DNA of 36,192 bases from positions 1 to 36,192 of the forward strand of contig CAZZAM010000041.1 in NCBI GenBank assembly GCA_964652775.1, in the 5' to 3' direction. The notes beneath the pieces were generated by a model. It had not been told where the DNA came from. It was given only the letters and a program-made list of their open reading frames with translations, and made no database searches. Positions 8,800-17,201 of this stretch are shown here, in pieces (positions within the stretch are counted from its first letter, which is position 1; every line of letters begins with the position of its first letter). The DNA is from UBA11346 sp038060575 (GTDB lineage: Bacteria > Planctomycetota > UBA11346). A program made the translations under genes and the position numbers.

Positions 8800-9770
8800 A
8801 CGACATCGTCATCCATCATCGGCCCAATTTCGTCGCTGATGTCGCCCTCGACTCGCCAACTCCTGCCACATTGACAGCACAGGATGTCGACGCGCAGGTT
8901 CTATTACCCGGCCGGGTCTCGTGCAGTCTCTGGTGGACATCGGCTCCACCGTGCGCAAACGAAAAGCTCGGCGTGATCGGTCATTTCCGTGCGACCGCTT
9001 CAGCCAAGGCAGCGGATGTGATGACCGTGCTTGAAGCTGCTAGCGGCGTCCTGCGCGGAGCAGGATGCACACGCGCTGCCGGCCCGATGGACGGAAATAC
9101 GTGGAGATCCTATCGCTTCGTCACCTGGCGCGGCGATGAGCCGCGATTCCTGCTCGAACCGGACCAGCCCGACACCTGGCCGGCGTGGTGGCAATCCGCA
9201 GGGTTCGCGGCGTGGGAGCATTACAACTCAGCGGTGGTCGAGCAGCTTGATGCAAGCGATCCCCGTCTCGCCAGCGTCCGCGAGCGACTTGATCGCATTG
9301 GCGTGACCATACGTGAACTGGATCCTGGTTCCTTCGCTGCCGAGCTGGCGCGCATCTACGCCGTCTCAATTCAGGCGTTCCGCGAGAACGTACTCTATAC
9401 GCCACTGGCCGAGGCTCCGTTCCATGCCATGTATCAGCCCGCTTTGCCGCTGATGCGTCCCGGGCTGTGCTTCCTTGCCGAATGCGCTGGCGCGCCGGTT
9501 GGATTCGTCTTTGCCTTACCCGATCATGAACGCGCCCGGCGTGGCGCACCCGTGGACACCGTCGTTATCAAAACGCTCGCCATTATCCCACGACGAGATC
9601 TCAGCGGACTCGGCAAACTGCTGCTTGAACGTTGTCAGCAATCAGCTCATCGACTTGGTTTCCGTCGCGCCATCCATGCGTTGATGCATCAGGCCAATCG
9701 ATCGCGTAATCTTGGCATCGGTGCGCAAGAAATCAGACGCTACACGCTATTCTCGCGGAGTCTGAAGTGA
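8796..9770 (+). CDS. GNAT-like acyltransferase
   Basis: A 324-aa protein without an exact match that I recognise. The C-terminal half reads like a GNAT fold: FLAECAGAPVGFVFALPD (beta4), then TVVIKTLAIIPRRDLSGLGKLLLERC, where the R-x-x-G-x-G-like turn would bind acyl-CoA, then a final RAIHALMHQANRSRN. The N-terminal half contains GPMDGNTWRSYRF, also seen in a class of uncharacterised GNAT-like proteins. The likely chemistry is transfer of an acyl group from acyl-CoA to an amine or alcohol. The next gene encodes an acyl-CoA ligase-like enzyme, so the two could supply and transfer one acyl group (inference). The ATGA overlap with the P450 and GTGA overlap with the ligase show tight coupling. Confidence 0.7.
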   Translation: MNDIVIHHRPNFVADVALDSPTPATLTAQDVDAQVLLPGRVSCSLWWTSAPPCANEKLGVIGHFRATASAKAADVMTVLEAASGVLRGAGCTRAAGPMDGNTWRSYRFVTWRGDEPRFLLEPDQPDTWPAWWQSAGFAAWEHYNSAVVEQLDASDPRLASVRERLDRIGVTIRELDPGSFAAELARIYAVSIQAFRENVLYTPLAEAPFHAMYQPALPLMRPGLCFLAECAGAPVGFVFALPDHERARRGAPVDTVVIKTLAIIPRRDLSGLGKLLLERCQQSAHRLGFRRAIHALMHQANRSRNLGIGAQEIRRYTLFSRSLK

Positions 9771-11326
9771 ACCTGGTCCGCCTGCTGCTGAATCAGGCTC
9801 AGGAGCGCCCCAAGCAGGCAGCCATCATCGAACCAACACGCAGCCTGAGCTTCGCACAGTTGGCAACATCTTCGGCGCATATCGCCGGTGCCATGCGCGC
9901 TGCTGGACTCAAACCCGGCGATGCGGTGCTTGTTCTCGTTCCGATGGGCATTGATCTCTATGTCCTACTTGCCGCGCTGTGGCGCGTCGGCCTGGTCGCA
10001 TTGGTGGTCGACCCTGGAGCCGGAACCCAGCACCTTACGCGCAGTCTTGAACGCATGCCGCCGAAGGCGTTCGTCGGTACGGGCATGGCCCAACTCCTAC
10101 GTCTCAGCAAAACGCCGTTGCGTCGTATTCCGATCGCCTGGTCCACTGGATTTCCGCTACTGAGTCGGAGCTGGCGAAAGGCCCTGCAACATGCACCCGA
10201 TGATTGCGTGGAACCCGTCGGCGCAGAGCACCCGGCATTAGTCACGTTCACTTCAGGTTCTACTGGTGTTCCAAAAGGTGCTGTGCGTTCGCACGGATTT
10301 CTGCGTGCTCAACACGCAGCGGTCGCGCGCAGCCTGGATCACCGGGCAGGCACCATCGATTTGGCGACATTGCCTATATTCGCACTCGCCAATCTCGCTT
10401 CTGGGCAAAGCGTGCTCATCCCTGACGCCGATGTGCGTCATCCCGGATCGATCAACGCACAACCAGTGCTTGCCCAAATCACGACCCATCGCCCACACAG
10501 CGCCGTGGCCTCACCAGCATTCTTCGAACGACTTGCTGATGCCTGCGAAGCTGGTCATGGCAACCTGACCGCACTCCAATCGATGTTCACCGGTGGAGCG
10601 CCAGTACATCCAAGCCTACTCGCCCGACTCCAGCGTTTAGCGCCGCAAGCACGAGTGGTTGCTGTCTACGGGTCCACCGAAGCTGAACCCATCGCTGAGA
10701 TTGCTTATAGTGACATGGACGACAGCGATCTTGCTGCGCAGCGCGGCGGGAAAGGATTGCTCGCTGGACCACCGGTTCCCGACATCTCTTTGGCGATTCT
10801 ACCGGATCGTTGGGGGACGCCGCTCGCTGACATGACCACAGCCGATATGACTACGCTCCGACTCACTGCCGATATGCCGGGCGAGATCGTGGTTGCTGGA
10901 GAGCATGTCCTTGGCGGTTATCTCGGCGGACTCGGCGATGCCGAATGCAAATTTCGTGTCGATGGCAAGGTCTGGCACCGCACCGGAGATGCCGGCTGCT
11001 TGGATGCACGCGGACGCTTGTGGTTGCTCGGACGCTGTACGGCACGCATCAACGATCAACGTGGTGTCCTCCATCCGTTCGCTGTCGAGACTGCGGCACT
11101 CACCGTCGCTGGTGTTCGCCGCGCAGCACTACTCGGCCTCGACGGTCAGCGCATCCTGGCGTTTGAAGCAGATAGCCACCTCAATCTGACAGCACTTCGT
11201 GCAGCAGTAGCATGGGCCGCAATCGATCGGATCCTCCCCCTACGCATCCCGCTCGATCGCCGGCATAATGCCAAGGTCGATTATCCCGCACTCATCGCCG
11301 CTGTGAGACAATCCAATGGCCATTGA
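9767..11326 (+). CDS. AMP-dependent acyl-CoA synthetase/ligase-like enzyme
   Basis: A 519-aa member of the adenylate-forming ANL superfamily. The P-loop TFTSGSTGVPKGAV is near residue 160. The aryl/acyl pocket motif VYGSTEAEPIAEI is near 300. The hinge-side motif WHRTGDAGCLDARGRLWLLGR is near 405. The usual C-terminal Lys region is short and divergent (IPLDRRHNAKVDYPAL). It should activate a carboxylic acid as acyl-AMP and hand it to CoA or another acceptor. The YGSTEAEP variant resembles OleC-type beta-lactone synthetases and related fatty-acyl ligases more than acetyl-CoA synthetase. The start is GTG at 9767, overlapping the GNAT stop by 4 nt. The end overlaps HMG-CoA reductase by 11 nt. 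Confidence 0.88.
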   Translation: MNLVRLLLNQAQERPKQAAIIEPTRSLSFAQLATSSAHIAGAMRAAGLKPGDAVLVLVPMGIDLYVLLAALWRVGLVALVVDPGAGTQHLTRSLERMPPKAFVGTGMAQLLRLSKTPLRRIPIAWSTGFPLLSRSWRKALQHAPDDCVEPVGAEHPALVTFTSGSTGVPKGAVRSHGFLRAQHAAVARSLDHRAGTIDLATLPIFALANLASGQSVLIPDADVRHPGSINAQPVLAQITTHRPHSAVASPAFFERLADACEAGHGNLTALQSMFTGGAPVHPSLLARLQRLAPQARVVAVYGSTEAEPIAEIAYSDMDDSDLAAQRGGKGLLAGPPVPDISLAILPDRWGTPLADMTTADMTTLRLTADMPGEIVVAGEHVLGGYLGGLGDAECKFRVDGKVWHRTGDAGCLDARGRLWLLGRCTARINDQRGVLHPFAVETAALTVAGVRRAALLGLDGQRILAFEADSHLNLTALRAAVAWAAIDRILPLRIPLDRRHNAKVDYPALIAAVRQSNGH

Positions 11327-12587
11327 TCATCATGCCCTGCGCGCCCTGGCCGACCGGATGACCGCAGGTCGTACACTCGAAGAACTACGGAAACAATTGG
11401 AGCCGAAAGCCGGCGCGCGACGCGAAAATCTTGGCGGCGGTCTGGCCAATCCAGAGACCGTGGCCAAACGCTGGCGCCTACTCAATCGTGAACCTGGCGC
11501 GCTGACAGACACCAACGAACCAAGCACGTTCGCCAACAACTGCGAACAGTACATCGGCACGGTCAAGCTCCCGGTCGGTCTCGCCGGTCCATTGCGCGTC
11601 AACGGCCTGCATGCGCAGGGCGACTACTGGCTACCGTTGGCAACCCATGAAGCAGCGCTGGTCGCGAGCTACCATCGTGGCGCACAGCTACTCAGCGAAG
11701 CGGGCGGTTGCACCGCTCTGTTGTTGGCCGAAGGCGTCACACGATCGCCAGGCTTCGCCTTTGCTACGTCGATCGATGCCGGACGCTTCATGCTCTGGGT
11801 TCTGCAAGAACAGGAACGATTCAAAAACGTCGCTGCCAGCACCACACGTCACGGTCGCTTGGAAAATCTGCGCGTCACCGTCGAAGGGAACCACGTCTAT
11901 CTGTTGTTTGACTACTCTACTGGAGATGCCGCCGGACAGAACATGGTCACCATCGCCACCCAAGCGATCTGCGACGACATCATGGTTCGGACTCCGATCC
12001 AGCCGGCTTATTGGTTTGTTGAAGCCAATGCATCGGGTGACAAAAAAGCCTCCGCGCAATCGTTCAACAGCGTACGCGGAAAAAAAGTAACCGCCGAGGT
12101 CGTGCTTCCTGCTGAATTGGTCAAACGGCGACTACACACCACGTCACGAGCGATGGTCGACTACTGGCGCATGTCGGCCTTGGGCGGCGTTCTGTCGGGC
12201 ACAATCGGCATTCAAGGTCATTACGCAAACGGACTGGCCGCATTGTTCATCGCCTGCGGTCAAGACGCCGCCTGCGTGTCGGAAGCCGCCGTGGGTGTGA
12301 CACGATTTGAAGAACAAGTCGATGGCGCACTCTATGCCGCTGTCACCTTGCCGAATCTGATCGTCGGCACGGTTGGTGGCGGCACCGGTCTACCCAGTCA
12401 GCGCGCCTGTCTGGAATTGATGGGACTATCCGGTAACGGACACGCGCGTGCGCTCGCCGAAGTGTGTGCCGGCATGGCACTATCTGGAGAACTTTCGATC
12501 ATTGGAGCCTTAGCCAGTGGTCAGTTCACGCGTGCGCATCAACGCCTGGCACGCGAGCGCCAAGCCAAAACGAAAAAGCCTGTCTGA
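11316..12587 (+). CDS. Hydroxymethylglutaryl-CoA reductase
   Basis: A 423-aa HMG-CoA reductase making mevalonate from HMG-CoA with NAD(P)H. The sequence shows the substrate motif PLATHEAALVASYHRGA with the catalytic Glu, STGDAAGQNM (dinucleotide-binding and acidic residue), GDKKAS with the catalytic Lys, HYANGLAALFIACGQD with the catalytic Asp, and VGTVGGGTGLPSQ. A His near the C-terminus (FTRAHQRL) matches the class I general-acid position. There is no sterol-sensing membrane anchor. No other mevalonate-pathway gene is in the window. Many bacteria of this kind use the MEP route, so a lone HMG-CoA reductase inside a lipid operon is notable. It abuts the UbiA gene with no gap. Confidence 0.95.
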   Translation: MAIDHHALRALADRMTAGRTLEELRKQLEPKAGARRENLGGGLANPETVAKRWRLLNREPGALTDTNEPSTFANNCEQYIGTVKLPVGLAGPLRVNGLHAQGDYWLPLATHEAALVASYHRGAQLLSEAGGCTALLLAEGVTRSPGFAFATSIDAGRFMLWVLQEQERFKNVAASTTRHGRLENLRVTVEGNHVYLLFDYSTGDAAGQNMVTIATQAICDDIMVRTPIQPAYWFVEANASGDKKASAQSFNSVRGKKVTAEVVLPAELVKRRLHTTSRAMVDYWRMSALGGVLSGTIGIQGHYANGLAALFIACGQDAACVSEAAVGVTRFEEQVDGALYAAVTLPNLIVGTVGGGTGLPSQRACLELMGLSGNGHARALAEVCAGMALSGELSIIGALASGQFTRAHQRLARERQAKTKKPV

Positions 12588-13514
12588 ATGGCTGATCCCG
12601 TCGGCTGGAGACGTTGGTGGGTGTACCAGCGCGAGCGCTTTCCGCTCGTCGCTCACGGTCCGCTCATTCTCTCATTCAGCTTCTGCGCCGTTGCGTTTTC
12701 TTCGCATCTTCGTGGAGCAGGCTGGCCGCATCCAGGCGCCGTCGCCGTCGCGTGCGTTTCCAGCCTGCTGTTCTTCCTCCAATTGCGCATCGCGGATGAA
12801 TTCAAGGATGCTGACGAAGATGCCCGCTGGCGTCCCTATCGACCGGTGCCACGCGGATTGGTGCGCTTACGTGAACTCGGTTGGGTATTCGTCGCCGCTG
12901 CGGTAATCCAACTCGCTCTGGCTCTGGTCTGGTCACCACAGCAAGTGGTCGTACTGGCCGTCGCTTGGATCTATCTAGCGGCGATGTCCTGCGAATTTGG
13001 CATCCGCACCTGGCTGAAGCAACACCCGATCACCTACCTCTGGTCACACATGTTGATCATGCCGCTAGTTGATCTCTATGCGACCGCTTGCGATTGGGTT
13101 CCAACAGTTGGCGCACCACCACCGGGACTGGGCTGGTTCCTCGCGGCCAGTTTCGCTAACGGCGTTGTGATTGAACTTGGACGCAAGATTCGCAGTCCCG
13201 CCGATGAAGAGCAAGGCGTCGAGACCTACAGCGTATTGTGGGGCGCTCACCGATCCGTGTTGGCGTGGTGGACCATGATGACGGTCACAGCGGTGCTGGC
13301 GACTCTTGCTGCCCATAATGCCCATGCTGCGCTGCCTGTCTGCGTTACTTTAACCGTTGGCGTCGTGCTCGCGGGTGTAGTTGCCCTCTGGTTTATTCGC
13401 CGTCAGCAGCCGCGTGATGGTCGCCGTGTCGAACTCGTTGCCGGTCTATGGACGCTGCTGCTGTACGGATCACTAGGCCTCATTCCGCCGATCATGGAGC
13501 ATGCCCGTGTCTGA
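12588..13514 (+). CDS. UbiA-family prenyltransferase
   Basis: A 308-aa polytopic membrane protein with about eight hydrophobic segments. The first Asp-rich motif is RIADEFKDADEDARWRPYRP, containing the DxxxDxxxD spacing of UbiA enzymes. The second is SPADEEQGVETYSVLWG, matching the DxxGxxT region that binds Mg-diphosphate. It should transfer a prenyl group from a prenyl diphosphate to an acceptor in the membrane. The acceptor cannot be told from the sequence: quinone precursors, glycerol phosphate and sugar phosphates are all known in the superfamily. Context with HMG-CoA reductase upstream and lipid-phosphate enzymes downstream favours a membrane lipid. Its end overlaps the next gene by 14 nt. 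Confidence 0.9.
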   Translation: MADPVGWRRWWVYQRERFPLVAHGPLILSFSFCAVAFSSHLRGAGWPHPGAVAVACVSSLLFFLQLRIADEFKDADEDARWRPYRPVPRGLVRLRELGWVFVAAAVIQLALALVWSPQQVVVLAVAWIYLAAMSCEFGIRTWLKQHPITYLWSHMLIMPLVDLYATACDWVPTVGAPPPGLGWFLAASFANGVVIELGRKIRSPADEEQGVETYSVLWGAHRSVLAWWTMMTVTAVLATLAAHNAHAALPVCVTLTVGVVLAGVVALWFIRRQQPRDGRRVELVAGLWTLLLYGSLGLIPPIMEHARV

Positions 13515-16110
13515 GACTTGGATTCGCACATCGGATGGCAGTGCGCCAGACCGTGAATTAGGCGGTAAAGCCGCAGCATTGCGAGCCCTTGGATTGCACG
13601 GACTCCCGATTCCGGCTTGGTTCGCGATTGCTCCTGGCGCTTGGAATGCCTCACAAGGCTCAGCGAGCGACGAAGCTGTTCGAGCAGATCCATTACTAGC
13701 ACAGGCATGGATTGCTGCCGCGCAGCGCATCGCAGGTCATGACGGATTATTGGCTGTTCGTTCATCGGCCTCGGATGAAGACGGTGGCGAGCACAGTTTT
13801 GCTGGCCAACTCGATTCTTATCTCGCGGTCAGACCAGAGGACGTACCAGCGAAAGTTTCCGCTGTCTGGCGTTCGGCATTCAGTGAACGAATTCTGGCGT
13901 ATCGTTCAAGCCGACAACTCGGTGCTCCACGACCACCAGCCGTGTTGGTACAACGTCTGGTCATCGCCGATACGGCTGGCGTTGCATTCTCTGCCGATCC
14001 GGTGAGTGGTCGCTGGAGTGTCGCGATTGTCTCTGCTGTGGTTGGACTCGGCACACGGCTGGTCGGTGGAGCGGGTGATGCAGATACGTGGCGCGTAGAT
14101 CGCACAGGCGCAATCATCGAACGCACCATCGTCGCCAAATCGCATGCACATCGCCCACAACCGGGTGAGGGCGAAGGCGTGACCGATGTGCCGGTCAACG
14201 ATCCCAACGCACCGGCATTGAACGATGCCCAGGTACGCGCCGTGGCTGATCTCGCTCGCCGCTGCGCTCAAGCGCGCACACGACCGCAAGACATCGAATG
14301 GGCTTGGCATCGCGGCGAACTATTCCTGCTCCAATCACGACCAATCACAACGTTGGCCGATCGACCCGATCCAGACGGACGCCCGGCGTTGTGGGACAAC
14401 AGCAACATTGCCGAAAGCTATGGCGGAGTGACCACGCCGCTCACTTACAGTTTTGCGCGACGCGCTTACGAAGAAGTGTACCGCCAGTTCTGCCGTCTCA
14501 TGGGCGTACCTGGGACACGGATCCAAGCCAATGCCGACACCTTCCGCGCCATGATCGGCTGCGTCCGTGGGCGCGTGTATTACGATTTATTGAATTGGTA
14601 TCGCGTGCTCGCGCTGCTGCCTGGATTCCAGGCCAATCGCGGCTTCATGGAACAGATGATGGGGGTGAAGGAAGGCCTGCCGCCCGAACTCGCCGGTGAA
14701 TTCGCGCCGCCTGGGCGTTGGGAGCGTTTCTGCGACACCCTGCGTCTGGTTGTCAGCATGACCGGTCTGGTGCGCAATCATCTGACCATGGATCGCCAGA
14801 TTCGGATCTTCTACGAGCGTCTTGTCGAAGCGCTCGCCGATCCAGCTGTCCCGTTTGAACAGCAGCGACCCGATGAGTTAGTCGCATCTTACCGCATCCT
14901 CGAACGTCGCCTACTAACTCGGTGGGATGCGCCGTTGACCAATGATTTCTTCGCGATGATTTTCTATGGCGCCCTCCGTCAGCTCTGCGTGCGCTGGTGC
15001 GACGATCGCGATGGTACGTTACAAAACGATCTCGTCGGCGGCGAAGGTGGCGTGGTGAGTGCCGAGCCTGCGTTGCGAGTTAAAGCCATGGCCCGATTGG
15101 TGACCAACGATCAGCCGTTTGCCAATGCGCTGCGCACGGCTTCGCTCGCCGAAGTACTAACTGCCGCACGCAGCCGCCCAGCATTTTGGCAAGAATTTCA
15201 GGGTTACTTGGCGCGATTCGGCGACCGCTGTCTTGAGGAACTGAAGCTGGAAAGTGCCACGTTGCATGATGACCCCCTGCCAGTGTTGCGTGCTGTGGGA
15301 CACTTCGCTGCCCGCGCTGTGCAAGAGCCGACCGACTACGCTGCCGCCGCTCGTCGCACGGCCGAGGAGCGCGTTCGCAAGCAACTACGTTGGCGTCCCA
15401 TACGCCGGCTGGTTTTTGGTTGGGTATTGCGCAATGCTCGCGCCCGTGTCCGCAATCGCGAGAACCTGCGCTTCGAACGCACGCGCCTGTTTGGTCGCGT
15501 ACGACACATTCTTGTCGAGCTGGGCAGTCGTATGGCAGCCGTCAGCGTTTTGGAATCTCCGCGTGATGTGTTCTGGCTTGAACTCGAAGAAGTACTCGGC
15601 TTTGTCAGCGGCACCACGTCATGCCACGACCTGAAAGCATTGGCGCACGCACGGCGCACAGCTTACGAACGCTATAGTAACGAACCAGCTCCAGCCGATC
15701 GCTTCCTCACCCGTGGCTGGGTAGGTGCAACCAATCCGTTCACCGCTGCGCCAGCCAAGGCCGGCGTTGATCCAACACCTGTCAGCGATCGACGCACCGG
15801 AACCGGTTGCTGTCCGGGCGTAGTACGCGGACACGCTCGCGTTGTTCGCGATCCACGCGGCGTCGAACTGCCCACCGGTACGATCCTCGTTGCCGAACGG
15901 ACCGACCCTGGCTGGATCATGTTGTTCCCCGCTGCGGCCGGACTCGTGGTGGAGCGCGGCAGCCTGCTCTCACACAGCGCCATCGTCGCACGTGAACTTG
16001 GACTCCCCGCCGTGGTTGGTGTCCCCGGATGCACGGCCTGGATCGTCGATGGCGATCTCATTGAACTCGACGGAGCCACTGGCGTCGTACGCAAGGTAAG
16101 CGAACCATGA
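13501..16110 (+). CDS. PEP-synthase-like (PPDK_N / phosphohistidine domain) phosphotransferase
   Basis: An 869-aa protein. Residues 1-290 form the ATP-grasp PPDK_N domain: ELGGKAAALRALG, LLAVRSSASDEDG, FAGQLDSYLAV, AGVAFSADPVSGR and DIEWAWHRGELFLLQSRPI. About 290-770 is a divergent central domain. About 780-869 is the swivelling phosphohistidine domain, with GSLLSHSAIVARELGLPAVVG and the catalytic His at 825. It ends there, so the PEP/pyruvate barrel of true PEP synthase and PPDK is absent. This is the arrangement of rifampin phosphotransferase, where ATP is split and beta-phosphate passes through His to a small-molecule acceptor in the central domain. The neighbours suggest a lipid or isoprenoid alcohol as acceptor (inference). 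It overlaps UbiA by 14 nt and BtaA-like by 4 nt. Confidence 0.88.
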   Translation: MPVSETWIRTSDGSAPDRELGGKAAALRALGLHGLPIPAWFAIAPGAWNASQGSASDEAVRADPLLAQAWIAAAQRIAGHDGLLAVRSSASDEDGGEHSFAGQLDSYLAVRPEDVPAKVSAVWRSAFSERILAYRSSRQLGAPRPPAVLVQRLVIADTAGVAFSADPVSGRWSVAIVSAVVGLGTRLVGGAGDADTWRVDRTGAIIERTIVAKSHAHRPQPGEGEGVTDVPVNDPNAPALNDAQVRAVADLARRCAQARTRPQDIEWAWHRGELFLLQSRPITTLADRPDPDGRPALWDNSNIAESYGGVTTPLTYSFARRAYEEVYRQFCRLMGVPGTRIQANADTFRAMIGCVRGRVYYDLLNWYRVLALLPGFQANRGFMEQMMGVKEGLPPELAGEFAPPGRWERFCDTLRLVVSMTGLVRNHLTMDRQIRIFYERLVEALADPAVPFEQQRPDELVASYRILERRLLTRWDAPLTNDFFAMIFYGALRQLCVRWCDDRDGTLQNDLVGGEGGVVSAEPALRVKAMARLVTNDQPFANALRTASLAEVLTAARSRPAFWQEFQGYLARFGDRCLEELKLESATLHDDPLPVLRAVGHFAARAVQEPTDYAAAARRTAEERVRKQLRWRPIRRLVFGWVLRNARARVRNRENLRFERTRLFGRVRHILVELGSRMAAVSVLESPRDVFWLELEEVLGFVSGTTSCHDLKALAHARRTAYERYSNEPAPADRFLTRGWVGATNPFTAAPAKAGVDPTPVSDRRTGTGCCPGVVRGHARVVRDPRGVELPTGTILVAERTDPGWIMLFPAAAGLVVERGSLLSHSAIVARELGLPAVVGVPGCTAWIVDGDLIELDGATGVVRKVSEP

Positions 16111-17201
16111 CCGAAGTCGCCAAACGCGCTGAATTCTCAGCCATCCGCTACGCCCAATGCTGGGAAGACGCCGATGTGCTACTCGCCGGCCTCGCCATAC
16201 GTCCCGGCGACACCTGCGTTGGCATTGCTTCGGCAGGCGACAACTGCCTGGCCATGCTGACACATGACCCGGCGCGAGTTATCGCGGTCGATCTCAATCC
16301 GGCACAGCTTGCCTGTGTTGAGTTGCGGGTTGCTGCATACCGCTCATTGGAACATCCGGAACTACTGCGCCTGATCGGCAGCCGACCAGGCGATGATCGC
16401 CAGGCGCTCTATCAGCGTTGTCGATCGCTGTTATCTGATGACGCGCGCCGTTTCTGGGATGCACATGCAGCTGAGATTACCACGGGCATCGGCAGTGCCG
16501 GCAAGTTTGAGCGCTACTTTGTGACGTTCAGCCGGCGCATCCTGCCACTGGTACACCGTCGAGCGACGGTCGATGCGCTGCTTGAACAGCGCGATCACGC
16601 CGGACGGCTGGAGTTCCACAACAAGCGATGGAACACGTGGCGCTGGCGGATGTTGTTCGCAATTTTCTTCTCGCGCTTCGTGATGGGGCGGAAAGGACGC
16701 GATCCAGCTTTCTTCCGCTACGTGAAAGGGTCGGTTGCTGATCGCATCCGCGCTAGGGCCACGTTCGCCCTCACCGAATTGGATCCCGCGCAGAATCCCT
16801 ACCTGCGTTGGATTCTCTGCGGAAGTCACAGTGACGCCTTGCCGCTGGCCCTGAGAGCCGAGCATTTCAATACCATTCGTAATCGCCTCGACCGGTTCTC
16901 ATGGCGCTTGAGCACCATGGAAGACACACTCGACAGCCTCGGCCCAGCCAGCGTCGATCGCTTCAACCTCAGCGATATCTTCGAATACATGGGGCCAGAT
17001 GTGTATCGCAAGGTCCTTCAGCGCATCATCCGTGCTGGCCGACCCGGTGGCCGTCTGCTGTACTGGAACATGCTCGTCCCCCGCAGTCGGCCAGATGATC
17101 TCGCCGACAAACTGATTCTGCGCGAGGAACTTGGCCGAGAACTACTCGCCGTGGACAAAGCTTTCTTCTACAGTGCCGTTGTTGTTGAGGAACTGCGGTG
17201 A
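16107..17201 (+). CDS. BtaA-like (DUF3419) SAM-dependent 3-amino-3-carboxypropyltransferase
   Basis: A 364-aa protein with the DUF3419/BtaA pattern along its whole length: IRYAQCWEDADVL, IASAGDNCLAML with the SAM-binding Gly turn, VIAVDLNPAQLACVELR, GKFERYFVTFSRRILPLVH, FFSRFVMGRKGRDPAFFRYV, and RFNLSDIFEYMGPDVYRKVL followed by RPGGRLLYWNMLVPR. BtaA moves the aminocarboxypropyl group of SAM onto diacylglycerol, giving a homoserine ether lipid that BtaB then N-methylates to a betaine lipid. No BtaB is present here, so either it lies elsewhere or the amino group stays free or is modified otherwise, perhaps by the GNAT-like protein of the operon (inference). The acceptor may not be diacylglycerol. 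Confidence 0.88.
   Translation: MTEVAKRAEFSAIRYAQCWEDADVLLAGLAIRPGDTCVGIASAGDNCLAMLTHDPARVIAVDLNPAQLACVELRVAAYRSLEHPELLRLIGSRPGDDRQALYQRCRSLLSDDARRFWDAHAAEITTGIGSAGKFERYFVTFSRRILPLVHRRATVDALLEQRDHAGRLEFHNKRWNTWRWRMLFAIFFSRFVMGRKGRDPAFFRYVKGSVADRIRARATFALTELDPAQNPYLRWILCGSHSDALPLALRAEHFNTIRNRLDRFSWRLSTMEDTLDSLGPASVDRFNLSDIFEYMGPDVYRKVLQRIIRAGRPGGRLLYWNMLVPRSRPDDLADKLILREELGRELLAVDKAFFYSAVVVEELR

Noticed and set aside
12588..13514. EboC of the ebo cluster (UbiA-type)
   Set aside because: The other ebo genes (TatD-like hydrolase, dehydroquinate-synthase-like, TIM-barrel epimerase) are absent.
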